A stretch of DNA of 62,311 nucleotides from Pseudoalteromonas fuliginea (GTDB lineage: Bacteria > Pseudomonadota > Gammaproteobacteria > Enterobacterales > Alteromonadaceae), in the NCBI RefSeq assembly GCF_000690055.1, contig NZ_JJNZ01000044.1, positions 1-62,311 on the forward strand, in the 5' to 3' direction. Positions 45,997-58,418 of this stretch are shown in pieces. Within the stretch, counting starts at the first letter, position 1; each line of letters starts with the position of its first letter. A model generated the notes under the pieces. It was given only the letters and a program-made list of their open reading frames with translations. It was not told the origin of the DNA and searched no databases. The position numbers and the translations under genes were made by a program.

Positions 45997-46917
45997 CTAG
46001 CTTAGCGAACTTACTACACGATGCAAGTTTTCTTCATCACCTGTTGTTAACCAAGTAACATCAGGCCAGCTTCTCAACCAAGTTAATTGACGTTTGGCCA
46101 ATTGACGTGTAGCAGCGATGCCGCGAAAAACCATTTCATCATGGTCTATCTCACCCGCAAGGTAATCCCACATTTGTCTATAACCTACACAACGAATAGA
46201 AGGCATATTGGGGTGTAAATCCTTACGTAGATATAGGGTCGAAACTTCATTTTCAAACCCCTGATCAATCATTATTTTAAACCTTTCTTCAATTCGCGCA
46301 TGTAATTCACTGCGTTCTTGCGGTGCAATCGCAAATTGATGAAAAGTATAAGGTAAAGGTGGCTGTTTTTGCTTTTGCAACTCAGTCATGGTTTTACCAG
46401 TTAATCGGTAAACTTCTAAAGCGCGATTAATTCTTTGTGAATCATTTTCACTCATTTTTTCAGCTGCTTTAGGGTCAACTTTAGCTAATTCTTTATATAA
46501 ATGAGGCCAGCCAAATTCTTTAGCTTGTGCTTCTAATTCTGCTCTTATTACTGCATCTGCTTCAGGCAAAGGCGATAAACCATCAATTAAAGATTTGAAG
46601 TACAACATTGTACCCCCAACCAATACAGGCACTTTACCTTGTCTATGGAATTCGTCAATTTTTTGCACTGCATCGCGCCTAAAATCTGCAACTGAATACG
46701 TTTCACTCGGGTCAAGTAGATCAATTAAATGATGTGGAGCTTTAACAAGTTCTTCTGCATCGGGTTTTGCAGTTCCAATGTTCATATCTTTATACACTAA
46801 CGCTGAATCAACGCTGATTATTTCTGTATTTAAATGCTCGCACAGTGAGATAGCCAATGCTGTTTTACCAGCAGCAGTTGGACCCATTAAAAATATAACT
46901 GGTAAATTACTCAACAC
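45997..46917 (-). CDS. miaA: tRNA dimethylallyltransferase
   Basis: A 306-residue enzyme adding dimethylallyl to A37 of tRNAs reading UNN codons. It starts with a P-loop, [12 protein letters not shown] (about 11-22), and has [30 protein letters not shown] and [19 protein letters not shown], all conserved. It follows mutL by seven bases in the operon. Confidence 0.97.
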   Translation of the reverse strand: MLSNLPVIFLMGPTAAGKTALAISLCEHLNTEIISVDSALVYKDMNIGTAKPDAEELVKAPHHLIDLLDPSETYSVADFRRDAVQKIDEFHRQGKVPVLVGGTMLYFKSLIDGLSPLPEADAVIRAELEAQAKEFGWPHLYKELAKVDPKAAEKMSENDSQRINRALEVYRLTGKTMTELQKQKQPPLPYTFHQFAIAPQERSELHARIEERFKIMIDQGFENEVSTLYLRKDLHPNMPSIRCVGYRQMWDYLAGEIDHDEMVFRGIAATRQLAKRQLTWLRSWPDVTWLTTGDEENLHRVVSSLS

Positions 46918-46924
46918 TGATACC

Positions 46925-48778
46925 TTAATCTAATTGCGTTAAATAGTGATTTAACTCTATTTTAACTGCTTTTTCGCGTAAGCGTTCAATAGTTTGCGGA
47001 TTATTTTGTAAGCGTATTTGTTGCGCTAAAAATACATTGCTCAAATAAAATCGAGTTGGTACACATTTCATCTGCCACGCTAACCAGTTCTCTATATTTT
47101 CGAGTCCCGCTTTACATGCATCAAGCAGCTCACCTATTGCTGTACTTACATCAAGTAAATATAAACACGCTGGTAATTTTTTAACCATTACAAACTGTTT
47201 TTCTATTACGAGTTCAAAACCAAGTAATGTAAACCACGATTGCTGAGCCTTTATAAGCAAGCAATCTTCTTTGTCTAGGCTTACCCGCACAGGTAACAAA
47301 AGGGCTTTCCCTTCTAAACTTCCGAACTCTTTAATTTGATTATGCCAATCATCAACTAATGCATATTTAAAATGTGAGCAATACAATTGCTGCTCTTCAC
47401 TAAAGACACACACTCCTTCATTAACACTAATGATAGAAACCATCTGTAAAGTATTATGCGTTTGTGCTGGCTCTAACGGCTGTTGTACAGCAGGTATGTT
47501 TACTGTATTGTCAAAATGCGCAGCGTGTTGCTCACTCACTCCTTGATAAAACGCATTTACGTCATGATGGCTCGTACTTGGTGCTGCACGGTATGCACCG
47601 CCAACACTTCTAGTACCTGAGGACGAACTTGAGCTACCAGCACTTCCAGAGTAAGAGGGCTGTAATTGCGATTTAGGGTAATCAAATACTCCATCGCTCT
47701 CTATATTATTACCGCTACTATGTGTTGGGCTTGTGAACACAGAAGAAAATTCAGTTTCAGTGCTTACTGACTCGCTAACAAACTCACCTTGCAAAGGTAC
47801 TACAACTTGCTTAATAGCTTGCAATATAAAATCATGAATTAATCGCCCTTGATGAAAACGCACTTCATGCTTAGCAGGGTGAACATTTACATCGACCTGT
47901 CGTGGGTCAATATCAATATAAATAACAAACCCAGGTAGCTCTTGCGTCCCACTCACCTCTTCAAACGCTTGGCGTATCGCATGTAAAATAAGCTTATCGC
48001 GCATCATGCGATTATTCACATAAGAGTACTGAGTAGTATTCGCTGAGCCTACAGGCAGCACCCAACCATGCAACTGTAAACCGCCTTCTCCTGATTGAAT
48101 ATGCAAACCTTGCTCGGCAAAGGCCTTGCCTGCAACTTGTGCTACGCGTGTTATAGCCTGAGAGGGATCAGTTTTGGCACGATACTGCCTTACTACTTTT
48201 TCGTTGTGAGTTAGTGTAATAGAGACATCGAAGCGACTAAGCGCAATACGCTTTATCAACTCATCAATATGGCTGAATTCAGTTTTTTCGGTGCGTAAAA
48301 ATTTACGACGTGCTGGGGTGTTAAAAAATAAATCTTTTACTTCAATGGTTGTGCCATCGGGGTGCGCTACTGGCTTTACTTGCACGGCCATGTCGCGGCC
48401 TTCTGCAAAAGCTTGCCAAGCTGCTTCTTGCTCTTTTGGTTTTGAGCTCAGCGTTAAACGCGACACAGAGCTAATTGACGCAAGTGCTTCCCCTCTAAAA
48501 CCAAGTGAGCAAATGTTTTCAAGGTCATCAAGTGATTTTAATTTACTTGTTGCGTGGCGAGAAAGCGCGAGCGTTAGCTCATCTTTACTTATCCCAGCGC
48601 CATTATCACGAATACGAATAAGCTTATGGCCGCCGCGCTCTATATCTATTTGAATACGGTTAGCACCAGCATCTAAACTATTTTCGACTAGCTCTTTTAC
48701 TACCGACGCTGGACGCTCGACCACTTCGCCTGCAGCTATTTGGTTGGCTAAACGCGCGGGTAATATTTCAATATTCAT
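46925..48778 (-). CDS. mutL: DNA mismatch repair protein MutL
   Basis: A 617-residue GHKL ATPase coordinating mismatch repair with MutS and, in methyl-directed systems, MutH. The N-terminal ATPase region has [35 protein letters not shown] and [10 protein letters not shown]. The middle linker (about 340-430) is low in complexity, rich in Ser and Gly ([14 protein letters not shown]), and the C-terminal dimerisation domain follows (about 435-617). I start at 48778, which gives the standard N-terminus and has GGAAG just upstream. No endonuclease motif of the DQHAAHERI type is visible, as expected for species with MutH. Confidence 0.96.
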   Translation of the reverse strand: MNIEILPARLANQIAAGEVVERPASVVKELVENSLDAGANRIQIDIERGGHKLIRIRDNGAGISKDELTLALSRHATSKLKSLDDLENICSLGFRGEALASISSVSRLTLSSKPKEQEAAWQAFAEGRDMAVQVKPVAHPDGTTIEVKDLFFNTPARRKFLRTEKTEFSHIDELIKRIALSRFDVSITLTHNEKVVRQYRAKTDPSQAITRVAQVAGKAFAEQGLHIQSGEGGLQLHGWVLPVGSANTTQYSYVNNRMMRDKLILHAIRQAFEEVSGTQELPGFVIYIDIDPRQVDVNVHPAKHEVRFHQGRLIHDFILQAIKQVVVPLQGEFVSESVSTETEFSSVFTSPTHSSGNNIESDGVFDYPKSQLQPSYSGSAGSSSSSSGTRSVGGAYRAAPSTSHHDVNAFYQGVSEQHAAHFDNTVNIPAVQQPLEPAQTHNTLQMVSIISVNEGVCVFSEEQQLYCSHFKYALVDDWHNQIKEFGSLEGKALLLPVRVSLDKEDCLLIKAQQSWFTLLGFELVIEKQFVMVKKLPACLYLLDVSTAIGELLDACKAGLENIENWLAWQMKCVPTRFYLSNVFLAQQIRLQNNPQTIERLREKAVKIELNHYLTQLD

Positions 48779-48814
48779 GGAACTTCCTAGCAAACATTGC
48801 GCTGATAATAATGA

Positions 48815-50158
48815 CTAACTTTGCGGTATATCAAGCTCTTGCCCAATAAATAAAGTATTAGAGCTTAGTTTATTAACTTGCTTTAATTTACTGACCGTAA
48901 TGCCATAACGACTTGCCAACATACTCAAAGACTCTCCAGGGCGTACTTTATGTTTTGTTGGGTATTGCGACTTTAATTTGGCAAATAAAGAATCATCAGG
49001 TGGATTTTTTAAATAATAATTTTTAATTGAAGTAAATATCGCTTTAGCTAAACGCTCTTGATGATTAGCGCTTTTAAGTAATTTTTCTTCTCGCGGGTTA
49101 GATATAAACCCCGTTTCTACCAAAATAGATGGAATGTCTGGTGACTTAAGTACAGCAAGGCTCGCGTGTTGCGGATCTTTTTTATGCAGTTTGGCAACTT
49201 TACGCAACTCTTTAACCACCTCGTCGGCTACACTTAAGCCAGTTTTCATCGAGTGGTCCATCGACATATCAAGCAATGCTTGTGCTAGATATTTTTCATT
49301 AGCGGCATCTTTCATTACATCAGCAGCACCACCTAAAAGCTCAGAGTGCTTTTCTTTATCTTCTATCCATTTACCTATTTCTGAATTAGCACGCCTTAAT
49401 GATAACACCCAAACAGAGGCACCATTTGGTCCTGGGCTTGTAAATGCATCTGCATGAATAGAAACAAAAAAATCGGCCTTTTTTTCACGCGCTCGATTAG
49501 TACGCGTATTGAGTTTTACAAAATAATCACCGCTTCGTACCATACGTGAAATCATACCGCGCTCACCGTCGATCATACGCTCTAATCGCTTTGCTATTTG
49601 CAATGTGACTGTTTTTTCGTACGTGCCTGATGGACCTATGGAGCCAGGATCTTCGCCGCCATGGCCTGCATCAATTGCAATAACAATGTCGCGTTCTTGA
49701 CTTAATTGGCGATTTTTAGCCGCTGTTTGTGCAGGTGATACAACAGTTTTTGCTTGGCTCTTATTATATAAATCAACAACGAGTCTATTTTTATAAGGAC
49801 CAGTAGGTGCTAAAGCAAACACAACAGGTTTTACTGGTGCGTTTAATTCAAACACTAACCGTACACTGTACTTATTTTTAGGCTTTGAGTAGCGTAGCTT
49901 GCTCACTATTTGATGTTTTGGTGGTACACCTGGCAGTATTTTTAACTCGCTAGTATTTTCTAAATCGACCACTAAGCGGCTAGGGCTTTTTAGCATAAAA
50001 TAACTAAAGTCGGGCTTGTCATTTAAATCAAACACCACACGCGTACTGTCTGGTGATGGCCATACACGTACGCTATTAATCGTATTTTTCGCCCACAGCG
50101 GCAGGCTTATGGTAATAACCATAAGGTAAATAAAGAGTTTAACTGCACCTCGACTCAT
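48815..50158 (-). CDS. amiB: N-acetylmuramoyl-L-alanine amidase, AmiB-like
   Basis: A 447-residue periplasmic amidase that splits septal peptidoglycan. After a signal peptide (MSRGAVKLFIYLMVITISLPLWA) comes an AMIN domain (about 25-130), then a zinc-dependent amidase_3 domain (about 158-375) with AIDAGHGGEDPG, an SIHAD His and ILVETGFISNPREE. A single LysM domain closes the protein (about 400-445, KVRPGESLSMLASRYGI). E. coli AmiB lacks that LysM, but AmiB-like proteins with LysM are common in other gammaproteobacteria. It lies between tsaE and mutL as usual. Confidence 0.93.
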   Translation of the reverse strand: MSRGAVKLFIYLMVITISLPLWAKNTINSVRVWPSPDSTRVVFDLNDKPDFSYFMLKSPSRLVVDLENTSELKILPGVPPKHQIVSKLRYSKPKNKYSVRLVFELNAPVKPVVFALAPTGPYKNRLVVDLYNKSQAKTVVSPAQTAAKNRQLSQERDIVIAIDAGHGGEDPGSIGPSGTYEKTVTLQIAKRLERMIDGERGMISRMVRSGDYFVKLNTRTNRAREKKADFFVSIHADAFTSPGPNGASVWVLSLRRANSEIGKWIEDKEKHSELLGGAADVMKDAANEKYLAQALLDMSMDHSMKTGLSVADEVVKELRKVAKLHKKDPQHASLAVLKSPDIPSILVETGFISNPREEKLLKSANHQERLAKAIFTSIKNYYLKNPPDDSLFAKLKSQYPTKHKVRPGESLSMLASRYGITVSKLKQVNKLSSNTLFIGQELDIPQS

Positions 50159-50182
50159 TTGATAATTACTGCCTTCACTATT

Positions 50183-50653
50183 TTATTGTTTTTTATTTAG
50201 TTTTTCGACAATTGCTACACCGCGATCACTCGCACTATTAATAACAATTTTACGTTCGTTACCCACATAGCTTAGGGTAATATCTAAATCAGGCACAGGA
50301 ATAAATTCGCCACCTTTTTCAGGCCATTCAACAACACAAATTGCATTTGCTGAAAAATAATCGCGTATTCCCATGTATTCGAGTTCTTCAGGGTCGCCTA
50401 AACGGTATAAATCAAAATGATAAACATTTGCTCGTTCAAGCTCATAAGGTTCTACTAACGTATATGTGGGGCTTTTAACCTTACCAGCATGGCCAAAGCC
50501 TTGCACTACGCCACGGGTAAACGTGGTTTTACCAGCACCTAAATCGCCATGTAAATAAATCACCGCACCTTGCTCTATAATAGCTGCAACTTGGTTCCCC
50601 ATAGTAACGGTTGCCACTTCATCATTTAGGTGTGATTCAAAACTACGCGTCAT
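50183..50653 (-). CDS. tsaE: tRNA threonylcarbamoyladenosine ATPase TsaE
   Basis: A 156-residue P-loop ATPase that acts with TsaD and TsaB in t6A37 synthesis. The Walker A is HGDLGAGKTTFTRG (about 35-48), followed by KSPTYTLVEPY and the Walker B-like YHFDLYRLGDPEELE. Length is normal. It begins the tsaE-amiB-mutL operon. In E. coli the gene just upstream is the NAD(P)HX repair enzyme; here that gene lies about 10 kb away. Confidence 0.95.
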   Translation of the reverse strand: MTRSFESHLNDEVATVTMGNQVAAIIEQGAVIYLHGDLGAGKTTFTRGVVQGFGHAGKVKSPTYTLVEPYELERANVYHFDLYRLGDPEELEYMGIRDYFSANAICVVEWPEKGGEFIPVPDLDITLSYVGNERKIVINSASDRGVAIVEKLNKKQ

Positions 50654-50740
50654 TACTACCTCAAAAATTTACTTAAAAGCGCATGTTTGCCAATCATACC
50701 AGAATATTTATTTAAGGCGATAAATTGCAGTTTCAGGCAT

Positions 50741-50767
50741 AAAAAAACCGGCCTAAGCCGGTTTTTT
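50741..50767 (-). terminator. Terminator after accBC
   Basis: Perfect 11-bp stem AAAAAACCGGC/GCCGGTTTTTT with a 4-base loop on the minus strand. It lies just downstream of accC and upstream of tsaE. Confidence 0.9.
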
Positions 50768-50779
50768 AAAACGCTAGAA

Positions 50780-52120
50780 TTATAACCCTAATTTCTTCTC
50801 AAGATAGTGGATGTTAGTGCCACCATTTTGGAAGTTTTCATCTGCAAGTATTCTCTTATGCAAAGGAGTATTAGTTTTAATTCCGTCAATTACTAGCTCG
50901 TTAAGTGCATTGCGCGCGCGGGCAATAGCTACGTCACGGTTTTCACCGTAAGTAATTAACTTACCAATCATTGAATCGTAATGCGGTGGAACCGTGTAGT
51001 CAGCGTAAATATGGCTGTCCCAACGAATACCTAAACCACCCGCTGGATGGAAACGGGTAATTTTACCCGGTGACGGGATAAACGTTTCAGGATCTTCAGC
51101 ATTAATACGACACTCAATAGCATGACCACGAATAACAACGTCGTCTTGAGTGAATGATAATGGCTGACCCGCTGCAATTTTTAACTGCTCTTTCACTAAA
51201 TCGATACCAGTAACCATTTCAGTTACAGGGTGTTCAACCTGAATACGTGTATTCATTTCGATGAAGTAAAACTCGCCGTTTTCGTATAAAAACTCAAACG
51301 TACCTGCACCGCGGTATCCAATTTCGATACATGCACGTGTACAGCGCTCGCCAATGAATTTACGCGTTTCAGCAGTAATTCCTGGTGCTGGCGCTTCTTC
51401 AACTACTTTTTGGTGACGACGTTGCATAGAACAATCACGTTCACCTAAATGTACTGCATTACCTTGGCCGTCTGCTAATACTTGAACTTCGATATGGCGT
51501 GGGTTTTCAAGGAATTTTTCCATGTAAACCATGCTATTACCAAAGAATTGCTTAGCTTCTTGCTGTGTTAATGCAATTGAATCAATAAGTTCAGCTTCGC
51601 TGCGAACAACACGCATACCACGACCACCACCGCCACCAGCAGCTTTGATGATTACCGGGTAACCGATACGCTTAGCGATTTGCATGTTGCGTTCTTTATC
51701 ATCTGATACTGGGCCGTCAGAGCCGGGAACACATGGAACGCCTGCTTTACGCATTGCTGCGATAGCAGACACTTTATCACCCATAAGACGAATAGTGTCG
51801 CCACGAGGGCCAATAAATACAAAACCACTTTGCTCAACTTGGTCGGCAAAATCAGCATTTTCTGCAAGGAAACCGTAACCAGGATGAATCGCTACAGCGT
51901 CAGTTATTTCAGCCGCAGCAATAATGCGCGGAATATCTAAATAACTTTCAGTTGCTGAAGGTCTACCAATACAGATGGTTTCATCTGCAAGCAATACATG
52001 CTTAAGATCGCGATCTGCCGTTGAATGCACAGCAACCGTTTTGATCCCAAGCTCTTTGCAGGCGCGCAATATACGAAGTGCAATTTCACCTCGGTTTGCA
52101 ATGACTACTTTATCTAACAT
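50780..52120 (-). CDS. accC: Acetyl-CoA carboxylase, biotin carboxylase subunit
   Basis: A 446-residue ATP-grasp enzyme carboxylating biotin in the first step of fatty acid synthesis. Landmarks are [20 protein letters not shown], the glycine-rich ATP loop [14 protein letters not shown] (about 159-172), [15 protein letters not shown] and [14 protein letters not shown]. Length is the standard one. It is cotranscribed with accB, which lies 26 bases upstream. Confidence 0.98.
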   Translation of the reverse strand: MLDKVVIANRGEIALRILRACKELGIKTVAVHSTADRDLKHVLLADETICIGRPSATESYLDIPRIIAAAEITDAVAIHPGYGFLAENADFADQVEQSGFVFIGPRGDTIRLMGDKVSAIAAMRKAGVPCVPGSDGPVSDDKERNMQIAKRIGYPVIIKAAGGGGGRGMRVVRSEAELIDSIALTQQEAKQFFGNSMVYMEKFLENPRHIEVQVLADGQGNAVHLGERDCSMQRRHQKVVEEAPAPGITAETRKFIGERCTRACIEIGYRGAGTFEFLYENGEFYFIEMNTRIQVEHPVTEMVTGIDLVKEQLKIAAGQPLSFTQDDVVIRGHAIECRINAEDPETFIPSPGKITRFHPAGGLGIRWDSHIYADYTVPPHYDSMIGKLITYGENRDVAIARARNALNELVIDGIKTNTPLHKRILADENFQNGGTNIHYLEKKLGL

Positions 52121-52146
52121 TAGAGTTGGCCTTTTAGGTTACGCTA

Positions 52147-52605
52147 TTATTCAATGATGAATAGGGGTTGATCAAATTCTATTGGCTCGCCATTTTCAGC
52201 TAAGATAGCTCTTACTGTACCGGCTTTATCTGATTCAATTTGGTTCATCATTTTCATAGCTTCGATAATACAAAGTGTATCGCCAACTTTAACTTGCTGA
52301 CCTACTTCTACATATGCTGGCGCTTCAGGGGACGCAGCTGAGTAAAAAGAACCAACCATTGGTGATTTAACTTGATGACCCATAGGCTCAGCTGGTGCTG
52401 CTGCTTCAACAGCTACAGGAGCCGCTGCAACTGGTGCTGCTGGCGCTGGTGCATATTGCTGTGGAGCAAATTGCGGGTAACCTGGGCCTGCGCTCATATT
52501 GTTACGGTTAATACGTACTGATTCTTCACCTTCAGTGATTTCTAGCTCAGCAATACCTGATTCTTCTACTAATTCGATAAGCTTCTTTATCTTGCGAATA
52601 TCCAT
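52147..52605 (-). CDS. accB: Acetyl-CoA carboxylase biotin carboxyl carrier protein
   Basis: A 152-residue carrier. The N-terminal helical region (about 1-40) is joined by an Ala/Pro-rich linker ([17 protein letters not shown]) to the biotinyl domain (about 75-150). The biotin attachment Lys is in [10 protein letters not shown], as expected. It lies between aroQ and accC with 38 and 26 bases spacing, the common aroQ-accBC operon. Confidence 0.98.
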   Translation of the reverse strand: MDIRKIKKLIELVEESGIAELEITEGEESVRINRNNMSAGPGYPQFAPQQYAPAPAAPVAAAPVAVEAAAPAEPMGHQVKSPMVGSFYSAASPEAPAYVEVGQQVKVGDTLCIIEAMKMMNQIESDKAGTVRAILAENGEPIEFDQPLFIIE

Positions 52606-52643
52606 TACACGACCCGCCTGTTAGTTTGTGTGTTAATTTAAAA

Positions 52644-53096
52644 TTAAATTGCGTTTTGCAACCGGTTAACTGCTGCATTTAATGCTGCGTGATAACCCAT
52701 TGCACCTAATCCACATATCACGCCTTGTGCCACATCAGAAAAATACGAATGATGACGAAAGGCTTCACGTGCGTGCACGTTACTTAAGTGCACCTCAAAA
52801 AACGGAATATCAACACTTAACAGTGCATCACGTAATGCGACGCTAGTATGCGTAAATGCAGCTGGGTTGATAATTATGTAATCAACCGCTTGCCAAGCAT
52901 CGTGAATTCGTTCGATGAGTACTTGCTCACTATTACTTTGAAAATGCGTTAACTTAACATCTAGACTATCAGCAGCACTGGTTAGTTCGTTCATAATCTC
53001 ACTGAGCGTCTGAAAACCGTATTTGTCCGGTTCACGTTTGCCAAGCATGTTTAAATTTGGACCATTTATAACTAAAAGGTTAAATTTTGCAGCCAT
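52644..53096 (-). CDS. aroQ: Type II 3-dehydroquinate dehydratase
   Basis: A 150-residue dodecameric enzyme in the shikimate pathway. It has the type II signature [21 protein letters not shown], with Tyr in the active-site lid, [17 protein letters not shown] and [15 protein letters not shown]. Length is normal. It is the first gene of the aroQ-accB-accC unit; the 228-base gap to dsbD must hold its promoter. Confidence 0.97.
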   Translation of the reverse strand: MAAKFNLLVINGPNLNMLGKREPDKYGFQTLSEIMNELTSAADSLDVKLTHFQSNSEQVLIERIHDAWQAVDYIIINPAAFTHTSVALRDALLSVDIPFFEVHLSNVHAREAFRHHSYFSDVAQGVICGLGAMGYHAALNAAVNRLQNAI

Positions 53097-53287
53097 AATA
53101 CGCGATATATCCTATAAGTAATGAGTTAAGCGGTTACTAACTAATTTCTCACTTTTAAGTAAGTAAAAAAAGCAATGTAGCAACAATTTCTCACGTTAAC
53201 CAACTATTATAGTGATTTCGACGTAAATAGCAGCAAAATACTGGTCTTATCAGTGTGATGGGTACAGGTATCAGAAGAATAAAGAAG

Positions 53288-53314
53288 GTGCCACTTAATC
53301 AGTATAGGTGGCAC
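53288..53314 (-). terminator. Possible terminator after dsbD
   Basis: A 7-bp perfect inverted repeat GTGCCAC (53288-53294) and GTGGCAC (53308-53314) lies just downstream of the dsbD stop on the minus strand. The run after it is only moderately T-rich, so termination is uncertain. Confidence 0.4.
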
Positions 53315-53324
53315 TATTGCACTA

Positions 53325-55154
53325 TTATTGTGCGCTGGCGCGCACTATAGCTAGGTGTTTAGCAAAATCATCAGCGTTTAAAAAGCCAGTCACTCGTTGC
53401 ATACTAAGCTCTTGCCCTTGAGTATTAAAAAACAAAATACTAGGTAAACCAAACACGGTGTACTCTTCCATTAGCTCAATTGTTTTATTGTCACTGTTAG
53501 TTAAATCAACTTGAATTAGCTGGTAATGGCTAAATTCACTTTGCACTTTGGCATCTGGAAACGTGTAATGCTCAAACTCTTTACACGCCACACACCAGTC
53601 AGCATATAAGTCGACCATAACCATTCGACCTTCGTCGTTTGCTTGTGCAACTGCTTCTTTTAGTTCAGCTAAATCAGCCACCTTTTTAAACTCATTACTT
53701 TGCGAGCTTACTTGCACCGCTTGTACCGGCCAAAAGTAGTTTTTTGTTAACGTAAAGCCTGTAATAACTAATAGCGTTGCAGCAAACCACAATGCAGTTT
53801 TTAACTTGCTTTGTGTTTGGCTACTTTGCCAATGATGTAGGTAAAGTGCCGTTGCTAATGCAAGCACACCTGCCATTAATAATATAATGTCTGCGCTGAT
53901 TAGTCGCTCAAGTAATATAAGCGGCACTATTAACATTACAAAACCAAATAAGGTTTTAACTTGCTCCATCCAACCACCCGCTTTAGGTAGTAATTTACCG
54001 CCAGATGTACCAAGTAATAAAAGTGGTAATCCCATACCTAAACTGAGCACGTACAGCGTTAAACCACCTACTAGGTAATCGCCACTTTGCGCTACAAATA
54101 ATAGTGCAGCCGACAGTGGCGCAGTAGTACAAGGTGATGCAATTAACCCCGAAAGCACGCCCATTAAAAATACGCCAACGTAGTTGCCGCCTTTTTGATT
54201 ATTACTTACTTGGGTTAGCTTGCTCATCATACTGCTTGGCAGTTTTATTTCGTACCAGCCAAACATCGACATAGCCAATAATACAAACAATAAACTAAAG
54301 CTGATTAACACCAATGGATGCTGTAAATATCCCTGCACTTGCCCACCAAGAGCAGCAACAACTAAACCAAGCGCTGCATAGGTAACTGCCATGCCTTGTA
54401 TATATACAAACGATAACGCGAAGGCTTTTTTAGTTGAAAGGTTTTGCTGACCCGCAATTAAGCTCGACAAAATAGGGAACATAGGGAATACGCACGGCGT
54501 AAAAGCAAGGCCAACACCAACGACAAAAAATATGAGTAAATTAGTTATTAAGCTCTGACTTGCTAATTGCTCAGTAAAAGTAAGTTCTTTTTCGGTGTTA
54601 CCAGAATTTGTTGTAGGTTCAGTGGCAGGCTCATTGAGTGCTGCAAATGTACTTTGCGCTGTTGCGGCTTCACCAGAAGCGCTATTTCGATCTACATTCT
54701 TAATCTGTGCGCCACTAATTACACTAAGTGGAATGCTAATCACTTCTGGCGGATAACAAAGCCCTGCTTTAGCACAGCCTTGGTAACGCACTTTAACTAC
54801 GGCACCGTCGGTAACATTACTTAATTTGCTTATTACACTTACAGCGTTAAAAAAGACTTCTGTTTTACCAAAAAACTCATCTTCAATAATTTCGCCTGTA
54901 CCCAAGTCACCCACTTGAATGTTTGCGCCTTTGGCAATAATTTCTATTTTCTTTTTATATAAATAATAGTCTGGCGCTATATCCCAACCTACAAACAAGG
55001 TGCTGCCTTGCTGATCAAAGTCAAACATAAACGCTTGGTCTACAGGTAAAAAAGTCTGTTGAGGAGGCCCAAGTAGATCATCAAGCACATTATTAGTTGT
55101 AGCCTTTACAGGCGCAGTTAATAGCGTTACCAATAATAAAAAGAAAAAACGCAT
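53325..55154 (-). CDS. dsbD: Thiol:disulphide interchange protein DsbD
   Basis: A 609-residue inner-membrane protein passing electrons from thioredoxin to the periplasm. An N-terminal signal and an immunoglobulin-like domain (about 20-140) with the paired Cys in GCAKAGLCYPP are followed by eight helices (about 205-465) with FTPCVFPMFPIL and SPCTTAPLSAALL. A C-terminal thioredoxin domain (about 490-605) has DWCVACKEFE. All three Cys pairs are present. Its ATG shares a base with the stop of cutA (TAATG). Confidence 0.96.
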   Translation of the reverse strand: MRFFFLLLVTLLTAPVKATTNNVLDDLLGPPQQTFLPVDQAFMFDFDQQGSTLFVGWDIAPDYYLYKKKIEIIAKGANIQVGDLGTGEIIEDEFFGKTEVFFNAVSVISKLSNVTDGAVVKVRYQGCAKAGLCYPPEVISIPLSVISGAQIKNVDRNSASGEAATAQSTFAALNEPATEPTTNSGNTEKELTFTEQLASQSLITNLLIFFVVGVGLAFTPCVFPMFPILSSLIAGQQNLSTKKAFALSFVYIQGMAVTYAALGLVVAALGGQVQGYLQHPLVLISFSLLFVLLAMSMFGWYEIKLPSSMMSKLTQVSNNQKGGNYVGVFLMGVLSGLIASPCTTAPLSAALLFVAQSGDYLVGGLTLYVLSLGMGLPLLLLGTSGGKLLPKAGGWMEQVKTLFGFVMLIVPLILLERLISADIILLMAGVLALATALYLHHWQSSQTQSKLKTALWFAATLLVITGFTLTKNYFWPVQAVQVSSQSNEFKKVADLAELKEAVAQANDEGRMVMVDLYADWCVACKEFEHYTFPDAKVQSEFSHYQLIQVDLTNSDNKTIELMEEYTVFGLPSILFFNTQGQELSMQRVTGFLNADDFAKHLAIVRASAQ

Positions 55155-55474
55155 TAATTCAGTACCTCATCCATCCAATTAAAATATGCTAAGTTTCCAG
55201 TTGCAACATCAATAACTTGTATCTCTGGAACTTCATAACTATGCATTGCTTTTATTGTTACAAACACATCGTTCATTTTGTCTGATTTCGTTTTTATAAG
55301 TAGTTTAGTTTCAGTCGCTTCAGCCACTTCGCCTTCCCACATATAAATAGATTCCACATTGGGTAAAATATTTACACAAGCAGCAAGCTTTTGCTCAACT
55401 AATGCCCTTGCAAGTATACGTGCTTCGTCTTCGTCTTTGCAGATCGTGAAAATCAGTTTAAATTGCGTAGTCAT
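55154..55474 (-). CDS. cutA: CutA1 divalent cation tolerance protein
   Basis: A 106-residue trimeric protein related to PII. It has the family motifs ICKDEDEARILARALVEQKLAACVNILP, ESIYMWEGEVAEATETKLLIKT and SYEVPEI. Its role in copper tolerance in E. coli is indirect and its function here is unclear. The order cutA-dsbD is the same as in E. coli. It is divergent from fxsA, with 178 bases between them. Confidence 0.96.
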   Translation of the reverse strand: MTTQFKLIFTICKDEDEARILARALVEQKLAACVNILPNVESIYMWEGEVAEATETKLLIKTKSDKMNDVFVTIKAMHSYEVPEIQVIDVATGNLAYFNWMDEVLN

Positions 55475-55652
55475 TGTGAACCTTTACTTATTTAACAGTG
55501 TCTAGCTTCATAGTATCTGATAGCCGATACAATGTGTAGACGCTTAAATATCAGTAAAATGACGATACCTATGCCCTAACCTTGAAAAGAGACCTCGTCA
55601 CCCTCATTTATATTTCATCAACTCTTTTGAGTGTCATTATTTAGAGAGCGTT

Positions 55653-56129
55653 ATGTTTAGATTTTTATTTGTGTTGTTTATCATCGTGCCTATTATCGAA
55701 ATCGCCTTACTAATTCAAGTAAGCGACGTAATTGGTGGGTTTGCAACAATCGCACTTGTTGTTATTACTGCTATTTTAGGTGCCAAAATGGTTAAACAAC
55801 AAGGTATGAGTGCACTACAAAATGTGCAAACGCAAATGGCACAAGGGCAAATGCCAGCTAAAGAATTATTTACCGGAATATGTGTGGTCATTGCAGGTGT
55901 ATTACTACTTACTCCTGGCATTATGACTGACGTATTTGGGCTACTATTATTAACCCCTGCCATTCGTAACAAATTGGCAGCAGGCCTTGCTAGCCAAGCA
56001 ACTGTTAGAATGAGCGCAGGCATGCAACAAGGGCCATCACCGTTTGCTCAACAACCACATTCACCGCGTGAACAGCAGCAAATGGACCAGCCGACCACTA
56101 TTGATGGTGAATATGAGCGAAAAGATTAA
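55653..56129 (+). CDS. fxsA: FxsA family membrane protein
   Basis: A 158-residue inner-membrane protein of the FxsA family (about four hydrophobic segments, starting at FLFVLFIIVPIIEIALLI), with the motif PGIMTDVFGLLLLTPAIRN (about 89-107). In E. coli, overproduction relieves exclusion of phage T7 by F plasmids, but its normal role is unknown. The C-terminal 35 residues are polar and rich in Gln and Pro. It lies just upstream of groESL, the conserved position in Enterobacteria and relatives. Confidence 0.94.
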   Translation: MFRFLFVLFIIVPIIEIALLIQVSDVIGGFATIALVVITAILGAKMVKQQGMSALQNVQTQMAQGQMPAKELFTGICVVIAGVLLLTPGIMTDVFGLLLLTPAIRNKLAAGLASQATVRMSAGMQQGPSPFAQQPHSPREQQQMDQPTTIDGEYERKD

Positions 56130-56147
56130 AAATTTATCGTTTTTTCT

Positions 56148-56175
56148 CTTGGAATTTTTCACTCTACCCCCATTA
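56148..56175 (+). promoter_or_regulatory. Sigma-32 heat-shock promoter of groESL
   Basis: CTTGGAA (56148-56154), 12 bases, then CCCCCATTA (56167-56175). This matches the heat-shock consensus CTTGAA and CCCCAT with one change, and lies 65 bases before the groES start. No CIRCE element is visible, so control should be by RpoH. Confidence 0.78.
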
Positions 56176-56239
56176 ATGAATGCAAATTAGAAAAGCTTTT
56201 TTCTGTACTGTTCAGAAACTGTTAGGAGAACTAAAAAAC

Positions 56240-56527
56240 ATGAACATTCGTCCTTTACAAGATCGCGTAATCGTTAAACGTCTAGAAGAAGAAACAAAAT
56301 CTGCTGGCGGTATTGTATTAACTGGCTCTGCAGCTGAAAAATCAACTCGCGGAGAAGTTGTAGCCGTAGGTAATGGTCGCGTTTTAGAAAACGGTGACGT
56401 GAGAGCGTTAGAAGTTAAAGCCGGTGACACTGTGTTATTTGGCTCATATGTTGAAAAAGTTGAAAAGATCGAAGGTCAAGAGTACCTGATCATGCGTGAA
56501 GATAATATTTTAGGCATTGTAGGCTAA
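56240..56527 (+). CDS. groS: Co-chaperonin GroES
   Basis: A 95-residue heptameric lid for GroEL. It begins [19 protein letters not shown] and has the mobile loop [15 protein letters not shown] and the roof/end motif [16 protein letters not shown]. The start at 56240 is preceded by AGGAG; a longer in-frame opening from 56180 is not real. groEL follows after 48 bases. Confidence 0.98.
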   Translation: MNIRPLQDRVIVKRLEEETKSAGGIVLTGSAAEKSTRGEVVAVGNGRVLENGDVRALEVKAGDTVLFGSYVEKVEKIEGQEYLIMREDNILGIVG

Positions 56528-56572
56528 ACCTACTTTTCGTTTATAAACATTTAAGAATTTAGAGGAATTTAA

Positions 56573-58225
<1,653 letters not shown>

Positions 58226-58251
58226 TCATCCCCTAAACACCTAGCTCAAAT

Positions 58252-58278
58252 AAAAACCCAGCTTCGGCTGGGTTTTTA
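58252..58278 (+). terminator. Terminator after groEL
   Basis: Perfect 11-bp stem AAAAACCCAGC/GCTGGGTTTTT closed by the stable loop TTCG and followed by Ts. Confidence 0.93.
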
Positions 58279-58418
58279 GCTATTGGGCACAAATAAAGTA
58301 AAAGCCACAGGTGTGGCTAATTAATAAAATGACTTCGCGTATCCCTTTGCTTCTTAAATGCATGCCAAGCCATACTCAGAGTTAATTTTATTTATTAAAA
58401 ATTATTAAGGATATTAAG

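Noticed and set aside
56130..56239. CIRCE (HrcA) operator before groES
   Set aside because: No TTAGCACTC/GAGTGCTAA inverted repeat; a sigma-32 promoter is present instead.
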